Of a stretch of 64,000 nucleotides of DNA, positions 1 to 9,783 are shown one piece after another. The position numbers were made by a program, and so were the translations under genes. The notes beneath the pieces were generated by a model. It was not told where the DNA came from. It worked only from the letters and a program-made list of their open reading frames with translations, and did no database searches. Source of the stretch: Propionibacteriaceae bacterium (GTDB taxonomy: Bacteria; Actinomycetota; Actinomycetes; Propionibacteriales; Propionibacteriaceae); contig JAOPXN010000070.1 in the NCBI GenBank assembly GCA_025965155.1, positions 62,001 through 126,000 on the forward strand. The letters run 5' to 3'. How positions within the stretch are numbered: position 1 is the stretch's first letter; the number at the start of each line of letters is the position of its first letter.

Positions 1-222
<222 letters not shown>

Positions 223-273
223 GCACCGCACCCGGGCGCCTTTCGTCCACCACCCGACAAGGATGTAGCTGAC

Positions 274-1326
274 ATGGACCCCGCCGTCATCGACCTGCGC
301 TCGGACACCGTCACCCGGCCGACGCCCGCGATGCGTGCAGCCATGCTGGACGCACCTGTCGGCGACGACGTGTACGGGGAGGACCCGACGGTGGTTGAGC
401 TGGAGCGGCGGGTCGCTGCCGCCCTCGGACACCAGGCGGGCCTGTTCTGTGCCACCGGCTCGCTCGCCAACGTGATCGGGGTCCGGCTGCTGGTCGAGCC
501 CGGCCAGGAGGTGTTGTGCGACGTCTCGGCGCACATCGCCCGGGCCGAGATGGGTGCGCATGCCGCGCTGCACGGCCTGACCATGCGGACGTTCGGGTCC
601 GAGCGCGGTCTGCTGGACGTCGACCAGGTGTCGAAGATCATCGCGCCGGACGCGGGGCCGTACCTGGTGTCGACGGCGGCGGTTGCGGTGGAGAACACCC
701 ACAACTTCGGCGGTGGCACGGTGCAGCCGTTCGATCAGCTGGCCGCGGTCGGTCGGCTGTGCCGCGAGTCGGGGGTGGGCTACCACCTGGACGGCGCTCG
801 GCTGTGGAACGCCTCGGTCGCTTCGGGGGTGTCGATCGGTGACTACGGCCGTCTGTTCGACACGGTCAGCGTCTGCTTCTCCAAGGGCCTGGGAGCGCCG
901 GTCGGCTCCGTCCTGGTGGGCAGCGCCGACAACATCGCCAGGGCACGGGTGCTGCGTAAGCGTCTCGGCGCCGGGTGGCGGCAGGCGGGGATGCTGGCCG
1001 CGGCGGCGCTGCACGCTTTCGACCATCACGTCGGGCGGCTGTCCGACGACCACGCGGCGGCGCGGCTGTTCGCCGAGGCCGTTGCGGCGGGAGTGCCGGG
1101 TGCTGTGGACCTGGACACGGTGCAGACCAACATCGTGGTGGTGAACACCGGCGCGCAGCCGGCGGCCGAGGTGGCGCAGACGGTCGCGACGCGCGGCGTC
1201 TGGATGTCAGCCGTCGGCCCGCGACTGCTGCGGGCGGTGACCCACCTGGACGTGACAGCGGAGCAGTGCGCCGATGCCGGAGCGATCGTGGCGGACGTGC
1301 TGGCTCCCTCTCTCGCCCGGTCATGA
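274..1326 (+). CDS. ltaE: low-specificity L-threonine aldolase
   Basis: 350-residue fold-type I PLP enzyme, the usual length for the family. It cleaves L-threonine or allo-threonine to glycine and acetaldehyde in the cytoplasm. Visible signatures are IDLRSDTVTRPT at 6-17, GDDVYGEDPTV at 30-40, the HLDGARLWNA block at 171-180 and the PLP-lysine K204 in CFSKGLGAPVG. The ATG at 274 begins right before the conserved IDLRSDT motif; a loose AAGGA lies about 11 nt upstream. The gene overlaps the next one by four bases (ATGA), so the two are probably cotranslated. Confidence 0.93.
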   Translation: MDPAVIDLRSDTVTRPTPAMRAAMLDAPVGDDVYGEDPTVVELERRVAAALGHQAGLFCATGSLANVIGVRLLVEPGQEVLCDVSAHIARAEMGAHAALHGLTMRTFGSERGLLDVDQVSKIIAPDAGPYLVSTAAVAVENTHNFGGGTVQPFDQLAAVGRLCRESGVGYHLDGARLWNASVASGVSIGDYGRLFDTVSVCFSKGLGAPVGSVLVGSADNIARARVLRKRLGAGWRQAGMLAAAALHAFDHHVGRLSDDHAAARLFAEAVAAGVPGAVDLDTVQTNIVVVNTGAQPAAEVAQTVATRGVWMSAVGPRLLRAVTHLDVTAEQCADAGAIVADVLAPSLARS

Positions 1327-1673
1327 CCGAGGCCGCGGACCGGCCGGTGCACCGGCAGTTCCTCGACGTTGCCGACGTCGGGACCTGGTCCGATCTACAG
1401 GTCGTGATGAGCGAGCTCGGTACCGCGGCGCCGTACTGGCGGGTGCAGAGCACGCAGGGTCAGCCGGTCGCCGCCGAGGACTGGGTGCTGGACTGGGACC
1501 GCACGTTCCGGCTGACCGAGTACAAGTACATCGAGTGGTGCGAGCTGCTGCCGCGGCCGGACGGGACCGGCCTTCCCCTGCCCGATCTGCTCGCCGTGTG
1601 TCAGGCCATCGGCTTTCAGCTGGAGGAGCTGCCAGACCGCGTTCGGGTGCTCGGGTACCGGCTGCTGAGCTGA
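1323..1673 (+). CDS. hypothetical small protein coupled to ltaE
   Basis: 116-residue acidic soluble protein whose ATG at 1323 overlaps the ltaE stop (ATGA), which fixes the start by translational coupling. It has no signal peptide or membrane segment. The central YKYIEWCEL stretch and the C-terminal RVRVLGYRLL remind me of DUF6678-type small proteins, in which an IEW motif and a closing GY strand recur, but I cannot confirm this by search. No catalytic motif is evident, and a role linked to threonine aldolase is only suggested by the coupling. Confidence 0.75.
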   Translation: MTEAADRPVHRQFLDVADVGTWSDLQVVMSELGTAAPYWRVQSTQGQPVAAEDWVLDWDRTFRLTEYKYIEWCELLPRPDGTGLPLPDLLAVCQAIGFQLEELPDRVRVLGYRLLS

Positions 1674-1721
1674 GCGCACCGATCCTGTCGGGGAGCCCCA
1701 CAGCGGCGCCGGGCGGTGTCG

Positions 1722-1727
1722 TACGGT
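1722..1727 (+). promoter_or_regulatory. -10 box, leaderless start of MBL gene
   Basis: TACGGT is followed by 6 nt and then the ATG at 1734. This TANNNT-N6-ATG spacing puts the transcription start at or next to the start codon. No clear -35 is visible. Confidence 0.5.
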
Positions 1728-1733
1728 GAGGGC

Positions 1734-2387
1734 ATGCGCATCACTCACTTGGGGCACGCGACCGTGTTGGTCGAGGCCGGCGACGTACGGATCCTGATTG
1801 ATCCGGGCAACCTGACCGGGGCTTGGCACACGCTGACCGGCCTCGACGCGGTGCTGGTCACCCACATCCACCCTGATCACCTCGACCCCGGGCCCCTGCA
1901 GGCGCTGCTGGCCGCCAATCCCGAGGCCGCCTTCTACGGCGAACCGACCATCCCGGACGCCGTCGCTGAGGAGCTGCCTGACATCACGTCGCGCAACGCC
2001 CTGCCTGCCGGCGACACGGTGACCGTCGGCCCGGTGAGCATTGAGGCGGTCGGTGGGCAGCACGCCGAGATCCATCGCGACATACCCCTGATCGGCAACA
2101 TCGGGCTGGTGTTGCGCGCGGAGGGTGAGCCGACGCTGTTCCACCCCGGGGATTCGCTGGCCACCGTGCCCAGCGGCGTCGACATCCTGGCGGTGCCGGC
2201 GTACGGGCCGTGGGCGGCGTTGAAGGAGACCATCGACTTCACCCGCGCGGTCGGCGCCTCGCACGGGTTCCCGATCCATGACGAGCTGCTCAACGACCGC
2301 GGCCGCGCGCTGATCTTCGGGCGGTTGGAGGCGATGACCGGCACCGGAATGGTCGATCTTCGCGGCGGGACGCCGCACCAGTTCTAG
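1734..2387 (+). CDS. MBL-fold metal-dependent hydrolase (UlaG-like)
   Basis: 217 residues of the metallo-beta-lactamase fold in the compact UlaG/YtkL-like form. The N-terminus MRITHLGHAT is typical of the group. The metal-binding motif is THIHPDHLD (H44, H46, D48, H49), with further candidate ligands H110 and the HPGD at 137-140. Members hydrolyse phosphodiester or lactone bonds; the substrate here cannot be read from sequence. ATG 1734 is preferred over GTG 1716 because it begins exactly at the fold and follows a -10 box by 6 nt. Probably its own transcription unit. Confidence 0.85.
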   Translation: MRITHLGHATVLVEAGDVRILIDPGNLTGAWHTLTGLDAVLVTHIHPDHLDPGPLQALLAANPEAAFYGEPTIPDAVAEELPDITSRNALPAGDTVTVGPVSIEAVGGQHAEIHRDIPLIGNIGLVLRAEGEPTLFHPGDSLATVPSGVDILAVPAYGPWAALKETIDFTRAVGASHGFPIHDELLNDRGRALIFGRLEAMTGTGMVDLRGGTPHQF

Positions 2388-2430
2388 GGCATTTTCGTTC
2401 TGAAGGCGTCGCATTGGAGGAGGACTTGTC

Positions 2431-3081
2431 ATGCGGGTAGCTATTGCCGGAGGGCACGGGAAGATCGCGCTCCAGCTGGAACGGCTGCTGTCGGAGGCGG
2501 GGCACGAGGCGGTCGGCATCATCCGCAACCCCGACCAGGCAGCCGACCTGCTGGTAGTGGGTGGGATCCCGTTGGTGATCGACCTGGAGCGCACCGATGT
2601 GGAGACGGTGGCCACCGACCTGGTCGGCGTCGACGCGGTGGTGTTCGCCGCCGGCGCCGGGCCAGGCAGTGGAGCGGAGCGGAAGTGGAGCGTCGACCGG
2701 GACGCGGCCATCCTGATGGCCGACGCCGCCGAACATGCTGGAGTTCGTCGTTACGTGCTGATCTCCGCTCGCCGGGCCGACGACTACGATCCAAACTCCG
2801 ACGAGGTGTTCCAGATCTATCTTCGGGCCAAGAGCGAGGCGGACGCGGACCTGCGTGAGCGCGACCTCGACTGGACCATCGTCCGGCCGGGCGGGCTGAC
2901 CGACGATCCGCCGACCGGCAAGGTGACGGTCGCCGACGACACCGGCGACGGCACCATCCCGCGTGCCGACGTGGCGGCCTTGGTGGTCGAGACGCTGGTC
3001 GAGCGGCTCGCGATCCGTCGCCAGTTCGAGGTCATCTCGGGCGATCAGCCAATCGCCGAGGCCCTGCGCCAGCTCGGCTGA
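2431..3081 (+). CDS. NAD(P)-binding atypical SDR family protein
   Basis: 216-residue Rossmann protein of the NmrA/YwnB-like atypical short-chain dehydrogenase group. The nucleotide-binding glycine motif AGGHGKIA is at residues 6-13, followed by VIRNPDQ, which often holds the cofactor-selecting charge. VVFAAGAGPGSG and RYVLISARRA are the later core strands. The family includes NAD(P)H-binding reductases and redox sensors; no substrate can be named. A strong Shine-Dalgarno (GGAGGAGGA, 2416-2424) precedes ATG 2431. It converges with the EamA gene downstream. Confidence 0.85.
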   Translation: MRVAIAGGHGKIALQLERLLSEAGHEAVGIIRNPDQAADLLVVGGIPLVIDLERTDVETVATDLVGVDAVVFAAGAGPGSGAERKWSVDRDAAILMADAAEHAGVRRYVLISARRADDYDPNSDEVFQIYLRAKSEADADLRERDLDWTIVRPGGLTDDPPTGKVTVADDTGDGTIPRADVAALVVETLVERLAIRRQFEVISGDQPIAEALRQLG

Positions 3082-3135
3082 GCGGACCCGAAGCTCCCGC
3101 ATTCCGGGCTGGACGGCAGCACCTTCGCCGACGCG

Positions 3136-4047
3136 TCAGTTCCGCTGCGACACGCCGCTGGATGCGGGGAGGACGGGGCTAGTGGGCGGGTCTTTGCGGG
3201 GGGCTAGTTCGACCAGGTACATCGCAGCCAGGATCGACAGGCCGCCGAGCACCATCCGTGCCGTGGCCGACTCCCCGCCGAGGGCGACGGCCAAAGCGGC
3301 CGCCCAGACCGGCTCCATCGACATCACCACCGCAGCCCGGGTCGGGTCGATGTGGGCCTGCGCCCAGGTCTGCAGGAACATGGTCAGCGCTCCGGCGATC
3401 ACCGCCAGGTACAGCAGCACCAGCCAGTCGCCGCCCGAGGCCGGCAGCTGGATCCCGTTCGGCAGCGCCGCCACAGTGCAGACCGCGGTAATGACGAGCA
3501 TCTGTACCAGGGTCAGGCTCATCGCCGTGCCGGGGCCACTCAGCCGACCCATCGCGATGATGTGCCCCGCGTACGCCACCGCCGATATCGCCGTCAGCAG
3601 TTCCCCGTACCCGACCGACAACCCGTGCAGGGACAGCACGCCCAGACCAACCGTCGCCAGTCCCACCGCGAGCCAGGTAGTGGCACTGACCCGGGTTCGC
3701 AGGATCAGCGCGCCGAGCAGCCGGGTGGCGACCACGTACAGTCCGGAGATGAAGCCTGAGACGCTGGACGCGGTGTGGGCCAGCCCGACCGTCTGCAGGA
3801 GCTGACCGACGCCGTAGAGCAGCCCGAGCAGGACGCCCGCCCGCAGGGTCTGCGCCGACATCCGCAGGTGCTTGCCGGCGATCACCAGCAACACCACGGA
3901 CGCGATCGCGAACCGTACGGCCAGCATGTCGGTGACCGGCAACCGGGTCAGCAGGTCCTTGATCATGAAGAAGGTCGAACCCCACGCGGCCGTCATGGCC
4001 AGCAGTGCCACCAAGGCCAGCGGGTGGGTACGGGGAGCGTTGGCCAT
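3136..4047 (-). CDS. EamA/DMT-family membrane transporter
   Basis: 303-residue integral membrane protein with about ten hydrophobic segments arranged as two EamA repeats of five (roughly 10-140 and 150-285), as in drug/metabolite exporters of the RhaT/YdcZ type. The N-terminal AMTAAWGSTFFMIKDLL and the repeat-closing SMEPVWAAALA blocks are characteristic. It probably exports a small metabolite or amino acid across the cytoplasmic membrane; the substrate is unknown. The start ATG (4047) sits 6 nt after a TAGGCT -10 box on the minus strand, so the mRNA is probably leaderless. Confidence 0.88.
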   Translation of the reverse strand: MANAPRTHPLALVALLAMTAAWGSTFFMIKDLLTRLPVTDMLAVRFAIASVVLLVIAGKHLRMSAQTLRAGVLLGLLYGVGQLLQTVGLAHTASSVSGFISGLYVVATRLLGALILRTRVSATTWLAVGLATVGLGVLSLHGLSVGYGELLTAISAVAYAGHIIAMGRLSGPGTAMSLTLVQMLVITAVCTVAALPNGIQLPASGGDWLVLLYLAVIAGALTMFLQTWAQAHIDPTRAAVVMSMEPVWAAALAVALGGESATARMVLGGLSILAAMYLVELAPRKDPPTSPVLPASSGVSQRN

Positions 4048-4053
4048 GGCCTC

Positions 4054-4059
4054 AGCCTA
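4054..4059 (-). promoter_or_regulatory. -10 box, leaderless start of EamA gene
   Basis: Reads TAGGCT on the minus strand, then 6 nt, then ATG at 4047. TANNNT-N6-ATG geometry. Confidence 0.5.
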
Positions 4060-4131
4060 GGGAAAGGTAACCGCTGAGGCCGGTCGCGTTCGGCTACTGA
4101 AACTGTTGCGCGGTCCCGGCGCGGGCGCCGG

Positions 4132-6213
4132 TCAGACCAGATACAAGGTGATGGTGGACCCCTTCGGCGCCTTCGAACGGGCAGCCGGGTCGGTGTATGC
4201 GACGTAGCCCACGCCGAGATAGTTCTGGCTGACCTTGGCCGTCCGTACCTTGAAGCCGGCCTTCCGCATGACGTCGGTGGCAGCCTGCACGCCCATGGCG
4301 CGCACCATCGGTACCTTCACCATCACCGGGCCCAGCGACTCGGTCAGCGCGACGCTGTCCTTGGCCACCCCGGTGCCACTGTCCGGAGTCTGGCTGATCA
4401 CCCGTCCGGCCGGCACCGAGCTGGAGTGTTCGCTGGTCCTGGTGACCTTGAACCCAGCCCTCTGCAGCGCCTTCCTTGCCTCGGCCGCGGACTTGCCGGA
4501 CCAGTCGCGGATCGGGATCGGCTTCGGCCCGCGGGACAGCACCAGGTCGATCCCTGTCTGGCTCTTCAGCGGGCTACCGGAGCGTTCGGACGCGAACAGC
4601 ACCGTCCCCGGTGCGGCTGACTCGTGGTACCGGCCGGTCACCGTACCGACGCGCAGGTTGGCCTTGGTCAGGGCGGCCTCGGCGGCGGCTTCGGTCTGAC
4701 CGAGAACGGCCGGCATCAGGTACCGCTCGGGGCCTTTGGACACCACGGCCGAGATCTCGCCGCCGTCCACGATCTTTGCGCCCGGCCCGGGACTGGTCGA
4801 GATGACCATCCCCTTGGACACCGACTCGCTGTAGGCCGAGTCGAAGGCGATCCGCAGACCGGCGCTGTCCGCTGCGTGGGCGGCGTCGCTCTGGCTCAGT
4901 GACGTGAGCGCCGGTGCGCTGGTGAACCGGCCGTCGACGAGGTACCAGCCGGTCAGCGCAGCGACGGTGGTGAGCAGCAGTACCAGCAGCAGGGCCAGCC
5001 AGCCGCGACGCCGGTTCCGGGTCAGGCGGCGACGATCCTGCTCCAGCCGCTGGGCCGAGATCGGCGAGGAGGGCAGCGGAAGCGACGACTCTCGTCCGTG
5101 CGGCGCGACGTTGTGGTTTCGCGGGACCGCCGGTGGTGGCGCGTCGACCATGTGCGGGGGCGCGTATCGGATTGGCTCGGGCCTCGCCCGGGGCCGGATT
5201 GGCTCGGGCCTCGCCCGGGGCAGGTCGTTGCCAAAGACCAGCTGGGTGGCTTCGTAGTCGGCAGCGTCCCGCGATGCGTCTCCGCGGCCGGCGCCGAGCG
5301 GCCGGAGCGTCACGGTGAGGTCCTGGGTCAGGTCCGGGTCGTCGGTCAGGCCCTCCCGAAGAGCCGCCCGGACCCGGCGTACCTGGGTCAACATCACCTT
5401 GGCGTCGGGCGGCCGCAGGTCGCTCTCCCGGGCGGTGGCCCGGGCTATCAGCGCGTCGAGGTACGGCGGAACCGGACCGGCGGTCGGCAGGCTGGAGGGC
5501 GGCGGGACATCCTTGTGGACGTGGGCGTACGCGACCTGGATCGGCGTGTCGCCGGTGTGTGGCTTTCGGCCGGTCAGCATCTCGAACAGCACCACTCCGG
5601 TGCTGTAGACGTCGGAGCGGGCGTCGGACCTGCCGGACACCACGAGCTCGGGCGGCAGATAGGAGACGGTGCCGATCAGCAGCCCCTGGGTCGCGGTCGA
5701 CGTCTGCGCACTGATCGCCTTCGCCAGCCCGAAGTCGGCCACCTTGATCTGGCCGCGTTCGGAGATCAGCACGTTCTCAGGCTTGACGTCGCGGTGCACC
5801 AGACCTGCGTCATGGGCTGCGCTCAGTGCACTCAGAACCGGTTCGATGATCTCCAGCGCTCGCAGCGGGGTGAGCGGCGCCTCCCGGGTGATCAGGTCTC
5901 GCAGCGTCCGACCCTGGACGAACTCCATCACAATGTAGGGTCGGCCGTTGTCGTGCCCCTGGTCGAACACGGACACCACGTTGGGGTGGGACAGCCGGGC
6001 AGCGGCGCGGGCCTCCCGGTCGAACTTGCGGGCGAACTCGGCGTCGTCACCCAGCCCGATGTGCATCACCTTCACCGCGACGACCCTGGTCAGCCGGTTG
6101 TCGACGGCCTGGTAGACGGTCGCCATGCCGCCGCGAGCGAGCCGAGCGGTGACCTGGTAGCGGCCGTCGAGCAGATGACCCACCAGAGGGTCGCCGGTGC
6201 TCGTCATGGTCAC
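4132..6213 (-). CDS. pknL: PASTA-domain serine/threonine protein kinase
   Basis: About 693 residues. An N-terminal Hanks kinase (about 18-285) has LARGGMATVYQA, the lysine in AVKVM (about K48), HRDVKPENVL (D142), DFG (D160) and a Thr/Ser-rich activation loop. Then come a basic Pro/Arg linker, one membrane span (about 404-425) and four extracellular PASTA repeats to the C-terminus. It should sense muropeptides or lipid II outside and phosphorylate division, wall or regulatory proteins inside. Position near aroG, idsA and metF matches mycobacterial pknL. GTG 6213 is preferred for its GGAG with a 5-nt gap; GTG 6228 and ATG 6207 are alternatives. Confidence 0.93.
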   Translation of the reverse strand: MTMTSTGDPLVGHLLDGRYQVTARLARGGMATVYQAVDNRLTRVVAVKVMHIGLGDDAEFARKFDREARAAARLSHPNVVSVFDQGHDNGRPYIVMEFVQGRTLRDLITREAPLTPLRALEIIEPVLSALSAAHDAGLVHRDVKPENVLISERGQIKVADFGLAKAISAQTSTATQGLLIGTVSYLPPELVVSGRSDARSDVYSTGVVLFEMLTGRKPHTGDTPIQVAYAHVHKDVPPPSSLPTAGPVPPYLDALIARATARESDLRPPDAKVMLTQVRRVRAALREGLTDDPDLTQDLTVTLRPLGAGRGDASRDAADYEATQLVFGNDLPRARPEPIRPRARPEPIRYAPPHMVDAPPPAVPRNHNVAPHGRESSLPLPSSPISAQRLEQDRRRLTRNRRRGWLALLLVLLLTTVAALTGWYLVDGRFTSAPALTSLSQSDAAHAADSAGLRIAFDSAYSESVSKGMVISTSPGPGAKIVDGGEISAVVSKGPERYLMPAVLGQTEAAAEAALTKANLRVGTVTGRYHESAAPGTVLFASERSGSPLKSQTGIDLVLSRGPKPIPIRDWSGKSAAEARKALQRAGFKVTRTSEHSSSVPAGRVISQTPDSGTGVAKDSVALTESLGPVMVKVPMVRAMGVQAATDVMRKAGFKVRTAKVSQNYLGVGYVAYTDPAARSKAPKGSTITLYLV
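5168..5220 (-). repeat. 27-bp tandem duplication in kinase linker
   Basis: Two copies of a 27-bp unit, identical over 26 bp (5168-5193 and 5195-5220). They encode consecutive PRARPEPIR nonapeptides in the cytoplasmic juxtamembrane linker of the PASTA kinase. Confidence 0.85.
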
Positions 6214-6262
6214 GCTTGCTCCAGACACGGGGTGGGGAAGAGGCCGTGCGGGCCTTGTTGAG

Positions 6263-6268
6263 AGTTTA
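6263..6268 (-). promoter_or_regulatory. possible -10 box for the PASTA kinase gene
   Basis: Reads TAAACT on the minus strand about 50 nt before the kinase start, leaving room for a short leader that carries the GGAG Shine-Dalgarno. No convincing -35. Confidence 0.3.
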
Positions 6269-6350
6269 GGAGCGGCCCGCAGGTTCCGGGCGGCGGCGCG
6301 CCGTGGCCGGCCGAGTCCGGGCCAGCCGTCGGTTCGGTCCGAGGGGACGG

Positions 6351-7352
<1,002 letters not shown>

Positions 7353-7356
<4 letters not shown>

Positions 7357-8519
7357 GCTCGCTCCCTTGTCAGCTCGGCCGCGCCTGGCAACCCGGCGAA
7401 CCGGTCCAGGGTGAACCCCGTCGCCACCTCCGGCAGCGATCCGTGCTCGATCAGCTGCGTGATGGCGGTTGCGGTGACCGGCGTCAGCAGAACCCCGTTG
7501 CGGTAATGCCCGGTAGCCAGCACCAGTCCGGTCAGCTCACACGGCCCCAAGATGGGGGCGTTGTCGGGGGTGCCCGGACGGTACCCGACCGAGGTTTCGC
7601 TGAGTGCGTACTCCGCTGTCACCGGCAGCACCTGGCGGGCGTCCCGGAGCAGCTCATACACCCCGCCGGCGGTGACTCTGGGGTCGAAGCCGAGCTCCTC
7701 CACGGTGGCTCCGACCACCACTTCACGGCCCGACTCCCGTGGCACCAGATACACCTCGTGGCCGGAGGTGAACGCGCGGATGGTCAGGCTGGGTGCCGGG
7801 AGCCGGACCGGGTCCAGCCGCAGGATCTGTCCCTTGACCGGCCGGACCGGAATCGGCGGCGTCCCGCTCAGCTGGGCGGCCCACGCGCCGTTGGCCAGCA
7901 CCACCTGGCTGGTCGCCAGCTGCGTACCGTCGCCCAGCACGACACCGTCGACCTGGCCCTTGCCGGAGCTAATCTGGTGCGCGAATCCGGGGACCTCGAC
8001 CACTCCGGTCCGGCGGCAGGCCTCGATCAACGCCGCCCAGAGCAGCCGGTTGTCACAGCTCCAGTCGCCGGCCACCAGGAGCCCGCTGCGGATGGTCGGG
8101 GACAGCAAAGGCTCGTACCGGCGGCACTCCCGGCTGGTCAGTCGCACCGACTCCAGCCCGAGCCGCTCCAGGTAGCCGGCCAGGGCAGCCAGCTGGGCTG
8201 CATCATCGGCGTTTCCGGCCACGGACAGGGTGGGAACCCGGCGCAGCCCTGCCGGCTGCCCGGCGCAGTCCTCCAGCTCGGCGACAAAGGTGCCGTACTG
8301 GGCCATCGAGGCCTGGTTGAGCCCGAGCAGCGGACCTTCGGTGTACGTAGTCTCGGTGACCGGCGCCAGCATGCCCGCGGCCACCCTCGACGCGGCAGCC
8401 GAGCGCTCGCCGGTGACGACGGCGACGCTGCGTCCGGTCAGCCGCAGCCGCCAGGCGATAGCGGTGCCGATGAGTCCGCCGCCGACGACGACGACGTCGG
8501 CTGTCTGCGGAGCGGTCAT
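7353..8519 (-). CDS. thiO: glycine oxidase ThiO
   Basis: 388-residue FAD-dependent amine oxidase of the DAO family. The ADP-binding motif VVVVGGGLIGTAIA is at 9-22, a GYRPGTPDNAPILGP segment near the C-terminus holds the substrate/FAD contacts, and GHYRNGVLLTPVTA closes the FAD site. It oxidises glycine to the imine used by ThiG, yielding peroxide. First gene of thiO-thiS-thiG, divergent from thiE with only 47 bp between. The ATG follows TAGGAT by 6 nt. No TPP riboswitch fits in that gap. Confidence 0.94.
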
Positions 8520-8525
8520 GGGACC

Positions 8526-8531
8526 ATCCTA
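8526..8531 (-). promoter_or_regulatory. -10 box, leaderless start of thiO
   Basis: Minus-strand TAGGAT, 6 nt, ATG at 8519. Shares a 47-bp divergent control region with the thiE -10 box. Confidence 0.55.
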
Positions 8532-8554
8532 GGCACCGGCCTGCGCGCTCCTAC

Positions 8555-8560
8555 TAGTGT
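8555..8560 (+). promoter_or_regulatory. -10 box, leaderless start of thiE
   Basis: TAGTGT, 6 nt, GTG at 8567. Its expected -35 region overlaps the thiO -10 box, so the two promoters should occlude one another. Confidence 0.55.
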
Positions 8561-8566
8561 GGGCGG

Positions 8567-9307
8567 GTGACTGCACTGCTGGGCCTCGACGCCAGGATGC
8601 GGCTGGCGCGCCTCTATCTCTGCACCGATGCGCGCCAGGAGCAGGGTGACCTGGCCGACTTCTTGGCGGAGGCATTCGCCGGTGGAGTGGACATCGTCCA
8701 AATCCGGCAGAAGGGGATGGATCCGGACGCGGAGCTGGAGGCCCTGGAGGTGGCCCGCTCGGTGGCGCTGCGGTACCAGGGCCTGGTCTGTGTCAACGAC
8801 TCACCCGAGCTGGCCGCGCGCTTTCATGCTGATGTGCTGCATCTGGGCCAGACCGACGGCTCGTCGGCCCAGGCCCGCCGCTACCTGCACCGATGGGCGC
8901 AGCTCGGCCGGTCCACTCATACCCCGGCGCAGTCCGACGCCGCCGTGGCCGACCCGCTGACCGACTACTTCTGCGTTGGGCCGGTGTACGCGACGGCGAC
9001 CAAGCCGGACTATCACCCGGTCGGACTGGACCTGGTTCGTTACGCCGCCCGGCTCGCCCCGCCGGCGGACCTGGCCTCGAAGCCGTGGTTCGCCATCGGC
9101 GGCATCAATCTCGATAACCTCGACGCGGTACTGGCCGCTGGGGCACGGCGGATCTGCGTGGTCAGGCCCATCACCCAGGCGACCGACCCGCGAGCCGCCG
9201 CCGCAGCCCTGAAGCGGCGGTTGGCCGCCGCGTGGCGCGCGGACCCCGGGATGGAGGCGTACACGCTGGCGGCAGCCGCCGGACAGGCAATGGCGCGCGG
9301 TCAATGA
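8567..9307 (+). CDS. thiE: thiamine-phosphate synthase ThiE
   Basis: 246-residue TIM-barrel enzyme joining HMP-pyrophosphate and thiazole phosphate to thiamine monophosphate. Family marks: LYLCTDAR at the first strand, VDIVQIRQKGMD, VCVNDSPELAARFHADVLHLGQTD (the Mg/pyrophosphate site), GPVYATATKP and PWFAIGGI. GTG 8567 follows a -10 box by 6 nt. It opens a small operon: its stop overlaps the ATG of the exported RNase gene (ATGA). Confidence 0.94.
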   Translation: MTALLGLDARMRLARLYLCTDARQEQGDLADFLAEAFAGGVDIVQIRQKGMDPDAELEALEVARSVALRYQGLVCVNDSPELAARFHADVLHLGQTDGSSAQARRYLHRWAQLGRSTHTPAQSDAAVADPLTDYFCVGPVYATATKPDYHPVGLDLVRYAARLAPPADLASKPWFAIGGINLDNLDAVLAAGARRICVVRPITQATDPRAAAAALKRRLAAAWRADPGMEAYTLAAAAGQAMARGQ

Positions 9308-9783
9308 CATCCCGCACCGGTGCTGGCCCGCGACCAGCCGGCCGCGGCAGCGCCGGGACCGCACTGGGTGTGCTGCTGCTGGTGGTCGTTCTGGCGCTCG
9401 GCGGATGGTTCGGGCTCGACACCATCACCGCCGACCCAAGCTCTCCCACGTCCCCGCGGGCACCCAGCAGCGCCGCACGCGCGTCAACCGACCCGGAGAC
9501 GGCGCTGTTGTGGGTGGCGGTGTCCGAGCTGCCGGCCGAGGCGCGCCGAACGCTGACTCTGATCGACTCGGGCGGGCCGTTTCCGTATAGCAGGGACGGT
9601 GCCACCTTCGGCAACTTCGAACGCCTCCTCCCGACCAGGCCGGGTGGGTTCTACCACGAGTACACAGTGCCGACGCCGGGAACCGCGAGCCGGGGCGCGC
9701 GCCGGATCGTCACCGGGGAACAGGAGCGACTGTTCTTCTACACGGCGGACCACTACGCCTCGTTCAAGCGGATCAAGAGGTGA
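9304..9783 (+). CDS. exported barnase/RNase Sa-type ribonuclease
   Basis: 159 residues. A basic N-terminus and one hydrophobic segment (about 20-38) act as a signal peptide or membrane anchor, followed by a Pro/Ser/Ala linker and an N1/T1-type guanyl RNase domain (about 65-159). The three catalytic positions of the microbial RNase fold are all present: Glu119 in FYHEYTV, Arg133/134 in GARRIVTG and His150 in ADHYASF. It should cleave RNA after guanosine outside the membrane. ATG 9304 overlaps the thiE stop, and its own stop overlaps the GTG of the barstar-like gene, forming a toxin-inhibitor pair. Confidence 0.9.
   Translation: MTSRTGAGPRPAGRGSAGTALGVLLLVVVLALGGWFGLDTITADPSSPTSPRAPSSAARASTDPETALLWVAVSELPAEARRTLTLIDSGGPFPYSRDGATFGNFERLLPTRPGGFYHEYTVPTPGTASRGARRIVTGEQERLFFYTADHYASFKRIKR

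Noticed and set aside
8520-8566. TPP riboswitch controlling the thi genes
   Set aside because: The gap is 47 bp and contains no THI-box helices; none was seen upstream of thiO, thiE or thiG.
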